Source: Paludibacter sp. (GTDB taxonomy: Bacteria > Bacteroidota > Bacteroidia > Bacteroidales > Paludibacteraceae). Taken from it: a stretch of 44,383 nt of DNA. The position numbers and the translations under genes were made by a program. Below, piece after piece: positions 26,201-35,601 of this stretch. The stretch lies in assembly GCA_017882285.1 (NCBI GenBank), contig JADGPS010000017.1:1-44383 (forward strand), in the 5' to 3' direction. The notes beneath the pieces were generated by a model, which made no database searches, was not told where the DNA came from, and saw only the letters and a list, made by a program, of their open reading frames with translations. Each line of letters opens with the position of its first letter. Position 1 is the stretch's first letter.

Positions 26201-26230
26201 CAAAGATAAATATATTTAGTTAAGGACAAA
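26201..26230 (-). promoter_or_regulatory. Promoter of the small membrane protein gene
   Basis: The minus strand has TTTG (26230-26227), an 18-bp gap, then TATCTTTG (26208-26201), 46 bp ahead of the start at 26154. Confidence 0.65.
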
Positions 26231-26261
26231 ATAATTATTCAATTTATTTTTCACTTTTTTT

Positions 26262-26304
26262 TATAAAAAAAAGTGCATCTAAAAATTAATTTCAAATGCA
26301 CTTT
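26262..26304 (-). terminator. Terminator of pheS
   Basis: On the minus strand AAAGTGCAT (26304-26296) pairs with ATGCACTTT (26278-26270), followed by a run of T residues. It lies 21 bp after the pheS stop. Confidence 0.85.
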
Positions 26305-26325
26305 AAGAAGTTGATATAGACATTA

Positions 26326-27345
26326 TTAATATGCCGATTCAAATTGCTGCAAGAAACGCACATCGTTTTCGGAGAACATACGGAGGTCTTTTACCTGGTA
26401 TTTCAGGTTGGCAATGCGTTCCACGCCCATGCCAAAGGCATAACCGGAAAAAATTTTGGAGTCAATTCCGCAGTTTTCCAATACATTTGGATCAACCATG
26501 CCGCAACCGAGAATTTCGACCCATCCGGTGTGTTTGCAGAACGGACAGCCTTTTCCTCCGCAGATATTACACGAAATATCCATTTCGGCACTTGGTTCGG
26601 TGAATGGAAAATAAGAAGGACGCAAACGGATATCGGTATTTTCGCCGAACATTTCTTTGGCAAAATACATCAATGCTTGTTTCAGATCTGCAAACGACAC
26701 ATCTTTGTCGATATACAATCCTTCCACCTGATGGAAAAAGCAGTGTGCACGGTACGAAATGGCTTCGTTGCGGTAAACACGGCCGGGAAACAACATCCGA
26801 ATAGGTGGTTTTTGATTGGTCATGACCCGCGATTGAACTGACGAAGTATGGGTACGAAGCACTACATCAGGATTTTGTTCGATAAAGAAAGTGTCCTGCA
26901 TGTCGCGGGCAGGATGTTCGGGCGAAAAATTCAGTGCACCAAATACATGCCAGTCGTCTTCAATTTCTGGTCCTTCGGCAATTGTAAAACCGATACGTGA
27001 GAAAATGTCAATTATTTCGTTTTTAACCAACGAAAGCGGATGACGCGTTCCGAGTTTTATCGGGTCGGCACTTCGCGTTAAATCTGTTTTATTGTCTGTA
27101 TTTTCATTTCCGCTAAATGCATCTTTCAATTCGTTTATCTTGTTTTGAGCTGTGTTTTTGAGTTCGTTGAGCAATTGGCCAACATCTCGTTTATCTTCGT
27201 TTGCCACGTTTCTGAAATCGTTGAAAAGTTCAGAAATTTGACCTTTTTTACTCAAATATTTAATACGTAGCGCTTCCAGTTCATCCTGGTTTGCAGCGGC
27301 CAGTTGGTTTACTTCTTCCAGCAGTTGATTAATCCGATTTTTCAT
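26326..27345 (-). CDS. pheS: Phenylalanine-tRNA ligase alpha subunit
   Basis: The 339-residue protein has an N-terminal coiled coil (about 1-90) that binds tRNA, then the class II synthetase core: HPARDMQDTFF, motif 2 FPGRVYRNEAISYRAHCFFHQVEGL, the CNICGGKGCPFCKHTGW insert, and motif 3 FAFGMGVERIANLKY. It charges tRNA-Phe together with PheT. No pheT lies next to it, so the subunits are encoded apart, as in many Bacteroidota. A -7 box at 27435-27442 gives a leader of about 80 nt. Confidence 0.96.
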   Translation of the reverse strand: MKNRINQLLEEVNQLAAANQDELEALRIKYLSKKGQISELFNDFRNVANEDKRDVGQLLNELKNTAQNKINELKDAFSGNENTDNKTDLTRSADPIKLGTRHPLSLVKNEIIDIFSRIGFTIAEGPEIEDDWHVFGALNFSPEHPARDMQDTFFIEQNPDVVLRTHTSSVQSRVMTNQKPPIRMLFPGRVYRNEAISYRAHCFFHQVEGLYIDKDVSFADLKQALMYFAKEMFGENTDIRLRPSYFPFTEPSAEMDISCNICGGKGCPFCKHTGWVEILGCGMVDPNVLENCGIDSKIFSGYAFGMGVERIANLKYQVKDLRMFSENDVRFLQQFESAY

Positions 27346-27434
27346 TTTTTTTATTCTTTTACTGGCGCGATTAAGCTTGTTTTCAGCTATTTTGTATATT
27401 CATTAACGGGTAATTCCATTTGTCAATTAGCTTG

Positions 27435-27442
27435 CAAAAGTA
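27435..27442 (-). promoter_or_regulatory. -7 box for pheS
   Basis: The minus strand reads TACTTTTG, matching TAnnTTTG, 90 bp ahead of the pheS start. No attenuator could be made out in the leader. Confidence 0.5.
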
Positions 27443-27536
27443 ATCATTTTTTACCAAAATAAGATCTTCAGGTTGCAAAAATGAAATGTGTTCAAAAAAA
27501 AAGGATTACAAATCGTTTTTTATCTGAATTTTACCT

Positions 27537-27544
27537 TATATTTG
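27537..27544 (+). promoter_or_regulatory. -7 box for the DUF2461 gene
   Basis: TATATTTG lies 22 bp ahead of the ATG at 27567, giving a leader of about 15 nt. Confidence 0.65.
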
Positions 27545-27566
27545 TCAAACGCTAATTTATTTCAGT

Positions 27567-28241
27567 ATGAGCATTGATAATATCCTCCAATTCCTGAAAG
27601 AATTGAAAATCAACAATAACCGTGAATGGTTTGCCGAAAACAAAGCTAGGTATGATCAGGTTCGAATAGAATTTGAAAAAATCAGTTCCGATTTAATAGT
27701 GGAAATATCCAAATTTGATGAAGATATCAAACATGTTGAAGTAAAAGATTGCGTTTTCCGTATTTATCGGGATATTCGCTTTTCGCTTGATAAAACACCC
27801 TATAAGACACATTTTGGTGTGTTTATAGCTGCTGCAGGTGGAAGAAAAAGTCAACATGCGGGATATTATTTACATCTTGATCCTACAGGTTCTTTCGTAT
27901 CCATGGGTGTTTGGTGTCCCAATCCGAATATGCTGAAAGCGTTACGACAAAGTGTGTATGATAATATTGAAGAACTGAATGAAATCAGAAAAAACCCGGA
28001 GTTCTCGCAGTATTTTACTGATTTTTTCGAAGAAGATAAACTCAAATCTGTGCCAAGCGGTTTTCCAAAAGATTTTCCCGATGCCGAATTACTTAAACTG
28101 AAACATTATCTGGTTGATTATCAATTGAAAGATTCAGATTTTAAATCGGAAAATTTTATTACTCATATTGCCGGAATAATGAAATGTGCGTATCCTTTTA
28201 ATCGATTTTTGAATTATACGATCGACGAAACAAATTCATAA
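27567..28241 (+). CDS. DUF2461 family protein (TIGR02453)
   Basis: The 224-residue protein has the family pattern: an N-terminal FLKELKINNNREWFAENKARYD, VFRIYRDIRFSLDKTPYKTHFGVFI in the middle, then YYLHLDP and GVWCPNP. Length is normal. The biochemical role of the family is not known. It is soluble, with no signal peptide or membrane segment. The next gene on the same strand starts 50 bp after the stop, so the two may be cotranscribed. Confidence 0.85.
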   Translation: MSIDNILQFLKELKINNNREWFAENKARYDQVRIEFEKISSDLIVEISKFDEDIKHVEVKDCVFRIYRDIRFSLDKTPYKTHFGVFIAAAGGRKSQHAGYYLHLDPTGSFVSMGVWCPNPNMLKALRQSVYDNIEELNEIRKNPEFSQYFTDFFEEDKLKSVPSGFPKDFPDAELLKLKHYLVDYQLKDSDFKSENFITHIAGIMKCAYPFNRFLNYTIDETNS

Positions 28242-28291
28242 TTCATAATTAATAATTAAACTGTTTACTGATAACTTTTCACTGAAAATAT

Positions 28292-28738
28292 ATGATTTTA
28301 GACACGTTGGGGAATGCCGGATTGTACGAATCAGTCCATCCCCGTTTCAAACAGGCTTTCGATTTTTTACGTAACTCAGATTTAGATTCACTTCCGTTTG
28401 GAAAAATTGAATTAGATGGTTCTAATTTGTTTGTCAGTGTGGTTGATATCATTGGAAAAACGGCTGAAGTAGCACGCATGGAGACTCACAATCGCTATAT
28501 TGATATTCAAGTTCCCGTTACGGGCACTGAAACTATGGGTTGGATTGCAGTGAATAACCTAAAAGAAGTAACTCAACCATACGATGCCGAGAAAGATATA
28601 GCTTTTTTTGGAGATAAAGCATCTAATTTTTTATCGGTTCAGCCGTATGAATTCGTGATATTTTTCCCTGAAGATGCGCATCAACCCGGAATTTCCACAG
28701 GACAACATAAAAAAGTGATTGTAAAAGTGTTGGTGTAA
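28292..28738 (+). CDS. YhcH/YjgK/YiaL family (cupin-like) protein
   Basis: The 148-residue protein has the family's conserved points: ETHNRYIDIQVPVTGTETMGW, a central acidic stretch and FFPEDAHQPGI with the likely metal-binding His residues. Family members include NanQ/YhcH (sialic acid related), TabA and YiaL, thought to bind small sugars or sugar acids. No sialic acid genes are near, so the substrate is unknown. Confidence 0.88.
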   Translation: MILDTLGNAGLYESVHPRFKQAFDFLRNSDLDSLPFGKIELDGSNLFVSVVDIIGKTAEVARMETHNRYIDIQVPVTGTETMGWIAVNNLKEVTQPYDAEKDIAFFGDKASNFLSVQPYEFVIFFPEDAHQPGISTGQHKKVIVKVLV

Positions 28739-28811
28739 TTTTCAGTTCTTTTGATGTTGAAATTCTATTGTTTTTGACTGAACTGTTATAAAAAAAATAA
28801 ATTTTTAGCGC

Positions 28812-30812
28812 ATGAAAGATCTATCTATTTTAAAATCCGATCCGTGGCTGGCACCTTTTGCCGGTGCAATCAGCGGACGTTACGAGTATTTTGAAAGTGT
28901 AGAGAAAAAATTGGTTCCCGAAGGTCAATCTTTATCAGGATTTGCTACCGGTTATCTATATTTTGGATTACATCGGTTGGCTGATGGTTGGATTTTCCGC
29001 GAATGGGCGCCCAATGCTACCGCCATTTTTATGATTGGTGATTTTAATAACTGGCAACGTCATCCCGATTATCAACTAAAGAAAATGCAAAACGGCATCT
29101 GGGAAGTTCGTTTGCCCGATTATGCCATTGCGCATTCTCAACTGTATAAATTATTGGTTGAATGGGAAGGTGGGAGTGGCGAAAGAATTCCGGCATGGGC
29201 ACGAAGAGTTGTTCAGGACGATACAACCAAAATTTTCAGTGCGCAGGTTTGGAGTCCTTTTCAGCCTTACAAGTTTAAAAACGCCAAATTTATACCAAAA
29301 ACGGATCCTTTGTTGATTTACGAATGCCATATCGGAATGTCAAGTTCCGAGGAGAAAGTATCAACCTACGAAGAGTTTCGCACAAGTGTATTGTCCCGTA
29401 TTTCACGCGCCGGTTATAACTGCATTCAAATCATGGCCATTCAGGAACATCCATATTACGGCTCGTTTGGCTATCATGTTTCAAGCTTTTTTGCCGCTTC
29501 TTCCCGTTTCGGTACGCCCGAAGAACTCAAACATTTAATTGACGATGCTCATGAGTTAGGAATTTCCGTTATTATGGATATCATTCATTCACATGCAGTT
29601 CGCAATGAGATAGAAGGATTGGGACGTTTCGACGGAACACCTTACCAATATTTTCATGGTGGCTCGCGTCGCGAACATCCGGCATGGGATTCGCTTTGTT
29701 TCGATTATGCAAAACCCTCCGTACTTCATTTTTTGCTTTCCAATTGCAAATTCTGGTTAGAAGAATATAAGTTTGACGGCTATCGGTTCGATGGCATAAC
29801 TTCCATGTTGTATCGCAGTCATGGGTTGGGCGAAGATTTCAACGGCTATGAATCTTATTACAATATGAATCAGGACGGTGATGCTATTTGTTACCTGACG
29901 TTGGCAAATAAATTGATACACGAAGTGAATCCGAATGCCATTACCATTGCTGAAGAAGTGAGCGGAATGCCCGGATTAGCAACTAAAGTAGAAGATGGTG
30001 GAATTGGTTTCGATTACCGCATGGCTATGGGAATCCCTGATTTCTGGATTAAAATGATCAAGGAAGTAAAAGACGAAAACTGGAAAGTAGGTCATATTTA
30101 CTGGGAATTGACCAATCGGCGTGCCGACGAAAAAACCATCAGCTATGCCGAAAGTCACGATCAGGCTTTGGTGGGCGATAAAACCATTATTTTTCGCCTG
30201 ATTGATGCCGAAATGTACTGGCACATGCAACGCGGCGATAATACCTTGACGGTCGACCGTGGTGTGGCATTGCACAAAATGATTCGACTTATCACGGCTA
30301 CCACTATTAATGGTGGGTACCTGAACTTTATGGGAAATGAATTCGGACATCCCGAATGGATTGATTTTCCGCGTGAAGGCAATGGTTGGTCGCATAAATA
30401 TGCCCGTCGTCAATGGGAGCTGGTTGATAATGAAAAGTATTTATATAATGCTCTGGGTGAATTTGACCGCGCCATGATAGCCCTGATAAATTCAGTTTCG
30501 GAATTTAACGAAACTCCTGTTCAGCAATTATGGAGCAAAGAGGATGATCAGGTGTTGGCTTATCAGCGAGGTGATTTGGTGTTTGTATTTAACTTCAATG
30601 GTTCAAAATCATTTACCGATTACGGCATTTTGGCTGATAAAGGAAGTTATAAAATTGTGCTTAATACCGACGAAAGCATTTTTGGAGGTTTTGACCTGAT
30701 TGATGAAAGTATTGACCATATTACTTTGCCCGATCCGACAGAAACTTCAGGCAAAGAATGGTTGAAACTCTATATCCCTGCACGTACGGCTTTTGTGTTG
30801 AAGAAACAATAG
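28812..30812 (+). CDS. glgB: 1,4-alpha-glucan branching enzyme, GH13 (eukaryotic-like type)
   Basis: The 666-residue protein has a CBM48-like N-terminus (REWAPNATAIFMIGDFNNW, 63-81) and a GH13 core: nucleophile Asp327 in GYRFDGIT, acid/base in AEEVSG (Glu381), and ESHDQ with Asp450. It makes alpha-1,6 branches in glycogen. The length and lack of a long N-terminal extension fit the eukaryotic-like branching enzymes common in Bacteroidota. Its last 189 bp (30624-30812, about 62 codons and stop) are repeated at 43794-43982 with five differences, on the far side of the sugar-utilisation locus. The gene itself is intact. Confidence 0.95.
   Translation: MKDLSILKSDPWLAPFAGAISGRYEYFESVEKKLVPEGQSLSGFATGYLYFGLHRLADGWIFREWAPNATAIFMIGDFNNWQRHPDYQLKKMQNGIWEVRLPDYAIAHSQLYKLLVEWEGGSGERIPAWARRVVQDDTTKIFSAQVWSPFQPYKFKNAKFIPKTDPLLIYECHIGMSSSEEKVSTYEEFRTSVLSRISRAGYNCIQIMAIQEHPYYGSFGYHVSSFFAASSRFGTPEELKHLIDDAHELGISVIMDIIHSHAVRNEIEGLGRFDGTPYQYFHGGSRREHPAWDSLCFDYAKPSVLHFLLSNCKFWLEEYKFDGYRFDGITSMLYRSHGLGEDFNGYESYYNMNQDGDAICYLTLANKLIHEVNPNAITIAEEVSGMPGLATKVEDGGIGFDYRMAMGIPDFWIKMIKEVKDENWKVGHIYWELTNRRADEKTISYAESHDQALVGDKTIIFRLIDAEMYWHMQRGDNTLTVDRGVALHKMIRLITATTINGGYLNFMGNEFGHPEWIDFPREGNGWSHKYARRQWELVDNEKYLYNALGEFDRAMIALINSVSEFNETPVQQLWSKEDDQVLAYQRGDLVFVFNFNGSKSFTDYGILADKGSYKIVLNTDESIFGGFDLIDESIDHITLPDPTETSGKEWLKLYIPARTAFVLKKQ
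30624..30812 (+). repeat. Direct repeat, left copy (3' end of glgB)
   Basis: 189 bp, ending exactly at the glgB stop codon, matches 43794-43982 in the same orientation without gaps and with five substitutions (184/189 identical). The two copies start 13,170 bp apart and enclose the polysaccharide utilisation locus. Confidence 0.95.
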
Positions 30813-30839
30813 GACGACTTCATCTAATTTATAATTGCG

Positions 30840-30878
30840 ATGCAGTTGATCATTTATATGATTGACTGCATTTATTTT
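30840..30878 (+). terminator. Terminator downstream of glgB
   Basis: ATGCAGTTGATCAT (30840-30853) pairs with ATGATTGACTGCAT (30858-30871) through a 4-nt loop with two G-T pairs, then TTATTTT. It lies outside the duplicated segment, so it came with or was created at the island junction. Confidence 0.8.
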
Positions 30879-30902
30879 AAATGTAATTTATCAGATTAAA
30901 TC

Positions 30903-33590
30903 TTATTCAATTTTTATCAATCGAACATAATCCAGCATTGCCTGGTTCACCTCGATATTCATATTCTCATTTTCAGGCATAAATTCCAGTTTCAGATGAT
31001 GGACTCCCTTTTTCAACCATACTCTCATGGAGTTACTGTATCCCCAGTTTGACCATTCACCTATACCACGTTGTGGGAAGATCTGGGCACCCAACCGAAC
31101 ATCGTCAACAAAGAGCGTCCGTATGGCACATTTGTTTTCTGTGTTCGTTGGTCCGTTTCCATTGGCATAGCACCAGTCAATGGCATATAATCCTTCTGCA
31201 GGAGCTTCAATGTCCATGCTGACGGTCCGGTTTATTGTCCGGCTGATTTCTACAAATCCATTACCCGAATAACCATGGTAGGGCAGGGTGGATGGTGTCA
31301 GGTATTTTTCAACTTCATAAACCTGAATGGTTGAATCGGGATATATCCTGACAGGTTCACTGGCAAAGGAAGCAATCCCGTTTTTATCAATGGCCTGTAC
31401 CTGAAACTCACCTGACTCACCTGATGGTATAGTATAAGAAGTAGCAGTCGTTTCTGCCCGTAGTTGTACGTTTTTCAGTATCCTGTAATTCGTTGCACCT
31501 TCAATAACTTTCCAAAGCAATTTCCCGTTCTCATAAATAGCTATTGGAGTTACCGGTGAAAATTCATTTTTAACCAGATGGATAGGCTGTTTATCCAATT
31601 CGTTATTGGCAAGTGTGATTTTTACAGTATGTTTACCTGTTAGGGCAGTAGATATAACAAACGTTTTTTGTACTTTCCCATCCAGTTCAAATGAAGCTAT
31701 TTTATTTCCATACCCGTTCATATCTATGTCAAGGTTGGCTTTGCGGTAGCGAAAATTATTCAGTCTCCTGTTAGCTGACATAATTTTAGGAACAAAAGGT
31801 TCAAACCTCAACCCGTTTTCTTCAAAGCGGATTCCGAAAATTACTTTGTGAATGATACTGATATTGCCCGACAGGCTCCATAACATATTGCTCGAATTGA
31901 TCTGTGTACCTGCCCAGTCACCATTATCTGCCACCATGTTTTCTTTGTTTGTCAGGAACATGGCAGCACCCCGGTAAATGGAGGCAATACTGTGGAGTAC
32001 ACTTTCTTCGTTTCCGGTTTTGGCTCCTGCCCATAGCCAGTAGGTTTGTACAAACGGCCACACGGCATTGTTGTGATATGGCGGAATATCCCCTATCTGA
32101 GGAAACACGCAGGGAATGCCATAATCAACTACCGGGACATTTTGTACCACTTCCTTTTGACGTGCTGCATCGGCTACGTCAAAAACCACACACAATGCTT
32201 CGCCCAGGGCTTCAGAACTCGGTGAAAGAATCTGGTAATTTCGTCCGTACAGGTATTGCCCGTAATATTTCTTTTCAGGGTTCCATAGCCGGGAATTGAT
32301 ACTTGATTTAAGCTCTTCTGCTAATTGGGTATATTTTTTACCGGTAAGTTTATCATTCATCAATTCGACCATGCTGCCTGCCACTTTCATTGCCTGGTAA
32401 TGGAGTGCATTAGTACCGAGGTTTTTGCTTTCAAAGATATCCGCAGGTTGCATCCAACACGGGTAAGTTTGTTCCCGCCAGTCAAGGAAGGATGATTCCC
32501 CTTTTACCAGACCTGTTTCGGTGTCATGATCGACCATGATATCATCTTCGATAGAGTTTTTGATAATCGGGTATACTTTTTTAAGCCAGTCCCGGTCACC
32601 GGTCACTTTATAGATTTCCCAGGCAGCCACCGCCCATATCATCCGGTCGGTGGAAGCTGGCCATGCACCACCTGTCCCTGTATCCTGAATGATGCGTCCG
32701 TTGGTATTTACTTTCCGCATCAGGCTGTTTTGAGATACTTTAGGCTGCATATACGCCATGGAGAGAATGATGCTGTAGCTCACGTCCCTGGTCCATACTC
32801 CGGGCCAGGATATTCCTGTGCGCAAGGTGCTGTCCTTTTCGATGGCTTTCTGCATTTCCTCTACCGACAAATTATAAATGGCTGATTCCAGGATATTGGG
32901 CGATTGGTATTGAGGAAAAGCCCCAATGTCTTTTATCAGTTTCCACGTTTTTAATTTAACGGCTTCTTCCTTTTGCGGGTTAAGTTTCAACACGACTTCA
33001 TAGATCCCATCCCCATCCGGATCGGTAAGCTCCAGATCTTTATGATAAGTCAGGTTATCAAAATTCCACACCATGGGAACTGTATTGCCGACTACATATA
33101 CACTTTTAAAGTCTGCTTTGTATAGTTTGGTGCCGTTGAAATTGGTATAATACCCGGACTTTTCAAACTGAGCAAGGACAGGACGCATATCGAGCCTTAT
33201 TTTCAACTGGGTATTTGGTTTTAAATAGGTATTGGCCGGTACAGGTTGTTTGTCTGTGTATTGTGTTCCAAAAGTGATGACAGGTGTTTCACAACTTTCC
33301 TTACTCAGGCATACAAATTCATGGTTTACTCCCGGAAGCATCTCATTATCCAGTCCGTTGATGGAGAACTTAAACGAAATACGCGGACTCTTAAATGCTG
33401 TCACCTGACTCTGGTAATCCGATTGCATTTCATTGGGTGACAAGGATGTGGCGGTAAAGTTTCCTTGAACAACATGATTGGTGAAAACACTGAAAGCAGG
33501 GGAAGAGTAAATTGGTTTGTTATTTTGTGCCGATAAAATAGTAGCTAATCCCAAAAACAGGATATTGAAATAAGATATTTTCTGTTTCAT
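30903..33590 (-). CDS. Secreted six-hairpin (alpha/alpha)6 glycoside hydrolase with C-terminal CBM-like domain
   Basis: The 895-residue protein has a signal peptide (cleavage near SAQ), an N-terminal beta-rich region including a DPDGDGIYEVVLKLNP strand pattern, and an (alpha/alpha)6 core marked by WPGVWTRDVSYS, GGAWPASTDRMIWAVAAWEIY, SFLDWREQTYPCWM and NNAVWPFVQTYWLWAGA. The last about 150 residues look like a CBM6/35-type module. Aromatic-acid clusters of this kind line the active site in six-hairpin glycosidases such as GH15 and GH63. I cannot name the family. Context suggests an alpha-glucosidase or glucodextranase-like role. It has its own -7 box (33616-33623). The ATG at 33590 is preferred over 33605 on leader length and signal peptide. 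Confidence 0.75.
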   Translation of the reverse strand: MKQKISYFNILFLGLATILSAQNNKPIYSSPAFSVFTNHVVQGNFTATSLSPNEMQSDYQSQVTAFKSPRISFKFSINGLDNEMLPGVNHEFVCLSKESCETPVITFGTQYTDKQPVPANTYLKPNTQLKIRLDMRPVLAQFEKSGYYTNFNGTKLYKADFKSVYVVGNTVPMVWNFDNLTYHKDLELTDPDGDGIYEVVLKLNPQKEEAVKLKTWKLIKDIGAFPQYQSPNILESAIYNLSVEEMQKAIEKDSTLRTGISWPGVWTRDVSYSIILSMAYMQPKVSQNSLMRKVNTNGRIIQDTGTGGAWPASTDRMIWAVAAWEIYKVTGDRDWLKKVYPIIKNSIEDDIMVDHDTETGLVKGESSFLDWREQTYPCWMQPADIFESKNLGTNALHYQAMKVAGSMVELMNDKLTGKKYTQLAEELKSSINSRLWNPEKKYYGQYLYGRNYQILSPSSEALGEALCVVFDVADAARQKEVVQNVPVVDYGIPCVFPQIGDIPPYHNNAVWPFVQTYWLWAGAKTGNEESVLHSIASIYRGAAMFLTNKENMVADNGDWAGTQINSSNMLWSLSGNISIIHKVIFGIRFEENGLRFEPFVPKIMSANRRLNNFRYRKANLDIDMNGYGNKIASFELDGKVQKTFVISTALTGKHTVKITLANNELDKQPIHLVKNEFSPVTPIAIYENGKLLWKVIEGATNYRILKNVQLRAETTATSYTIPSGESGEFQVQAIDKNGIASFASEPVRIYPDSTIQVYEVEKYLTPSTLPYHGYSGNGFVEISRTINRTVSMDIEAPAEGLYAIDWCYANGNGPTNTENKCAIRTLFVDDVRLGAQIFPQRGIGEWSNWGYSNSMRVWLKKGVHHLKLEFMPENENMNIEVNQAMLDYVRLIKIE

Positions 33591-33615
33591 ATTGTTTACT
33601 TTCAATTCTTCATTG

Positions 33616-33623
33616 CAAAGTTA
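33616..33623 (-). promoter_or_regulatory. -7 box for the six-hairpin hydrolase gene
   Basis: The minus strand reads TAACTTTG, 25 bp ahead of the ATG at 33590, suggesting this gene is expressed separately from the susC-to-GH66 genes. Confidence 0.6.
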
Positions 33624-33704
33624 GTGTAAATAATTAGCAATTTTTAAGAACTCGTGTTATTTGATTCTTTATTTTCCTGACAATTAACAAACATATTATT
33701 TAGA

Positions 33705-35474
33705 TTAATATTCAACCACAACCATATCCCAATACCTTAACTCAGGAAGTATAAAACTGACTTTATTATTCAGTTGGGTAAAATTCAAACTTCGTGAAGT
33801 TCCACCAACAAAGTCGGGTGTGGCGACCCATATTTTCCTGACTGTTTTATCTGTTGTCAACACCATTTTTGCATCCTTTATCAATGCCGGCATAACTTGA
33901 ATTCCGTCATTATCCCTCCAAAGTTGAGTCGTTGAATTTGAAAAGTTTATAAAGTGTATGACTTGTGAATTATCGTATTTCTTACCAAATATTCCCACAT
34001 ACCCTGAAGATGCCGGCCAAACAGCAACGGACATTTTAGTATCGGCAGAAGAAATGTCAACAGTATTAAATGTACCCCCATCACGCAATAAATTTTGATA
34101 AGCCACCAGAAAATCATAATAATTAACCAACGATTTTTTCAGATCATCTTTCATGGTCAGATAATTATTCGGAAAATATTCTTTACAAAGCATGTGTTCT
34201 CCCAATTCAAGATGGTCGCCACCGAAAGCAAAAATAACAGCATTGGCCATTAATACTGATGGGGTGTTGAAATATCCCGGACTATTAGCCTTATCATAAT
34301 TCATGTATGCAGCAAGTACTGTATTTTTAGAGTTATTGCTTAATGCATTATTTTGTTTGATGATATTTACCAAATCATTATAACTGTCTGAAGGACTCCA
34401 AACCTCTGAATATAAAAAATCGCTTGTTGACGTGGCAATCCCCTGTTGACCATACTGAGCAACAGCATTCATAACATTATATTTATCAGGTATTGCCGTC
34501 TTAATAATATCAATATACGATTTAAACGATGCAGCCAGATTCATTGATGTACCATCATATTTGAAACGTAGGCCTCTGTCACCCAACTGATCCATATGAT
34601 ATCCATCGAAGGCAAGGAACTTATATACATTTTTAGTCTCTGCAATCATATAATTTTGCCAACCGGTATTTGATGGGTCTAACAGATATAAATTACTGAT
34701 AAAAGGTGATGGAAGTGAAAGAATATCGCGATTAGTATGCGTATTGTCATTATAAATGTACCATTCTTTATTAACTCCATCAACATCGGCATTATTCCAT
34801 GCTCCATAGACGAGGTCATAGAACATGGTTTTCATGTTGTAATTATGGGCAACTTTGATATATTTTTCAATAGTATTAAAATAAATATCCCTGTTCCCGA
34901 TATCTTTCCAGTTAGTAGCAGGTGTCAAGCCGGTTAAAGGCAGTGGTTTGTGATGTTTATTTTGCCAGTCGTAGAATTGTAAACCGTTAATATGATATCT
35001 GTTCAAATTATTGACAACAGCATTTATTGAATCATCAGATATTTGATCGAATTTAGATAGAAAACCGTAACGGGGAAACTTTTTCCAATCAGACGACACA
35101 TCAATTCCGATAGTTGCATAAATAGTTTCAACATTGTTGACAGATGAGTATACTTCAGCAATATATCCGCGATAATCATCAGCAGGTGTTTGCCAATTCC
35201 AGGTTGAAGCAGTCACCGGAAGATCCGAAAGTACGGTGTTCAGAAACTTATACCTGACTTTGACCGAAACCGAAAGTTTGGCATAGTCTATTGTAAAATT
35301 GACAGCTTCCCCAGGTTTATAGCTTACTTTATCGGTAGAGATTGATACATTGTTATAATTCGGAGTGACAACATTTGCCGGAGCATCAGGGATGATTTCC
35401 GGCTCATTTGCTTTACAACTATAGGTTGCGAAGATCAGAAATAATGCTGTTAAATATATTATTTTGGTTTTCAT
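33705..35474 (-). CDS. GH66 dextranase-type surface lipoprotein
   Basis: The 589-residue protein has a lipoprotein signal with Cys20 (FATYSC) followed by an acidic stretch (KANEPEI) that resembles a surface export signal. The catalytic core has RYGFLSKFD, HINGLQFYDWQNKHHKPL, a likely nucleophile Asp295 in DGYHMDQLG and acid/base Glu357 in YSEVWSPSDSY; spacing fits the GH66 enzymes (dextranases and cycloisomaltooligosaccharide glucanotransferases). GH66 acts on alpha-1,6-glucan. No long inserted CBM35 of the glucanotransferase type was seen, so endo-dextranase is more likely. The start at 35474 gives a clean signal peptide. It follows the SusE-like gene across a hairpin at 35551-35585. Confidence 0.88.
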   Translation of the reverse strand: MKTKIIYLTALFLIFATYSCKANEPEIIPDAPANVVTPNYNNVSISTDKVSYKPGEAVNFTIDYAKLSVSVKVRYKFLNTVLSDLPVTASTWNWQTPADDYRGYIAEVYSSVNNVETIYATIGIDVSSDWKKFPRYGFLSKFDQISDDSINAVVNNLNRYHINGLQFYDWQNKHHKPLPLTGLTPATNWKDIGNRDIYFNTIEKYIKVAHNYNMKTMFYDLVYGAWNNADVDGVNKEWYIYNDNTHTNRDILSLPSPFISNLYLLDPSNTGWQNYMIAETKNVYKFLAFDGYHMDQLGDRGLRFKYDGTSMNLAASFKSYIDIIKTAIPDKYNVMNAVAQYGQQGIATSTSDFLYSEVWSPSDSYNDLVNIIKQNNALSNNSKNTVLAAYMNYDKANSPGYFNTPSVLMANAVIFAFGGDHLELGEHMLCKEYFPNNYLTMKDDLKKSLVNYYDFLVAYQNLLRDGGTFNTVDISSADTKMSVAVWPASSGYVGIFGKKYDNSQVIHFINFSNSTTQLWRDNDGIQVMPALIKDAKMVLTTDKTVRKIWVATPDFVGGTSRSLNFTQLNNKVSFILPELRYWDMVVVEY

Positions 35475-35550
35475 TAGCGTAATTGATTCTTTTATCAAAC
35501 AACTTTAGAATTTGAAGTGTTTTTGATAGTTTTAAAATCACAAATTATTA

Positions 35551-35585
35551 AGGGGTTGCTCTGTGTTTTTTACAGAGCAACCCCT
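35551..35585 (-). terminator. Intercistronic hairpin between SusE-like and GH66 genes
   Basis: AGGGGTTGCTCTGT (35551-35564) pairs perfectly with ACAGAGCAACCCCT (35572-35585) around a 7-nt loop. The minus-strand side continues with TTAATAATTTG, a weak T-run, so it may be a partial terminator or an RNA-stabilising element that lowers GH66 expression relative to susC/D/E. Confidence 0.75.
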
Positions 35586-35601
35586 ATCTGAAACTAAACA
35601 A

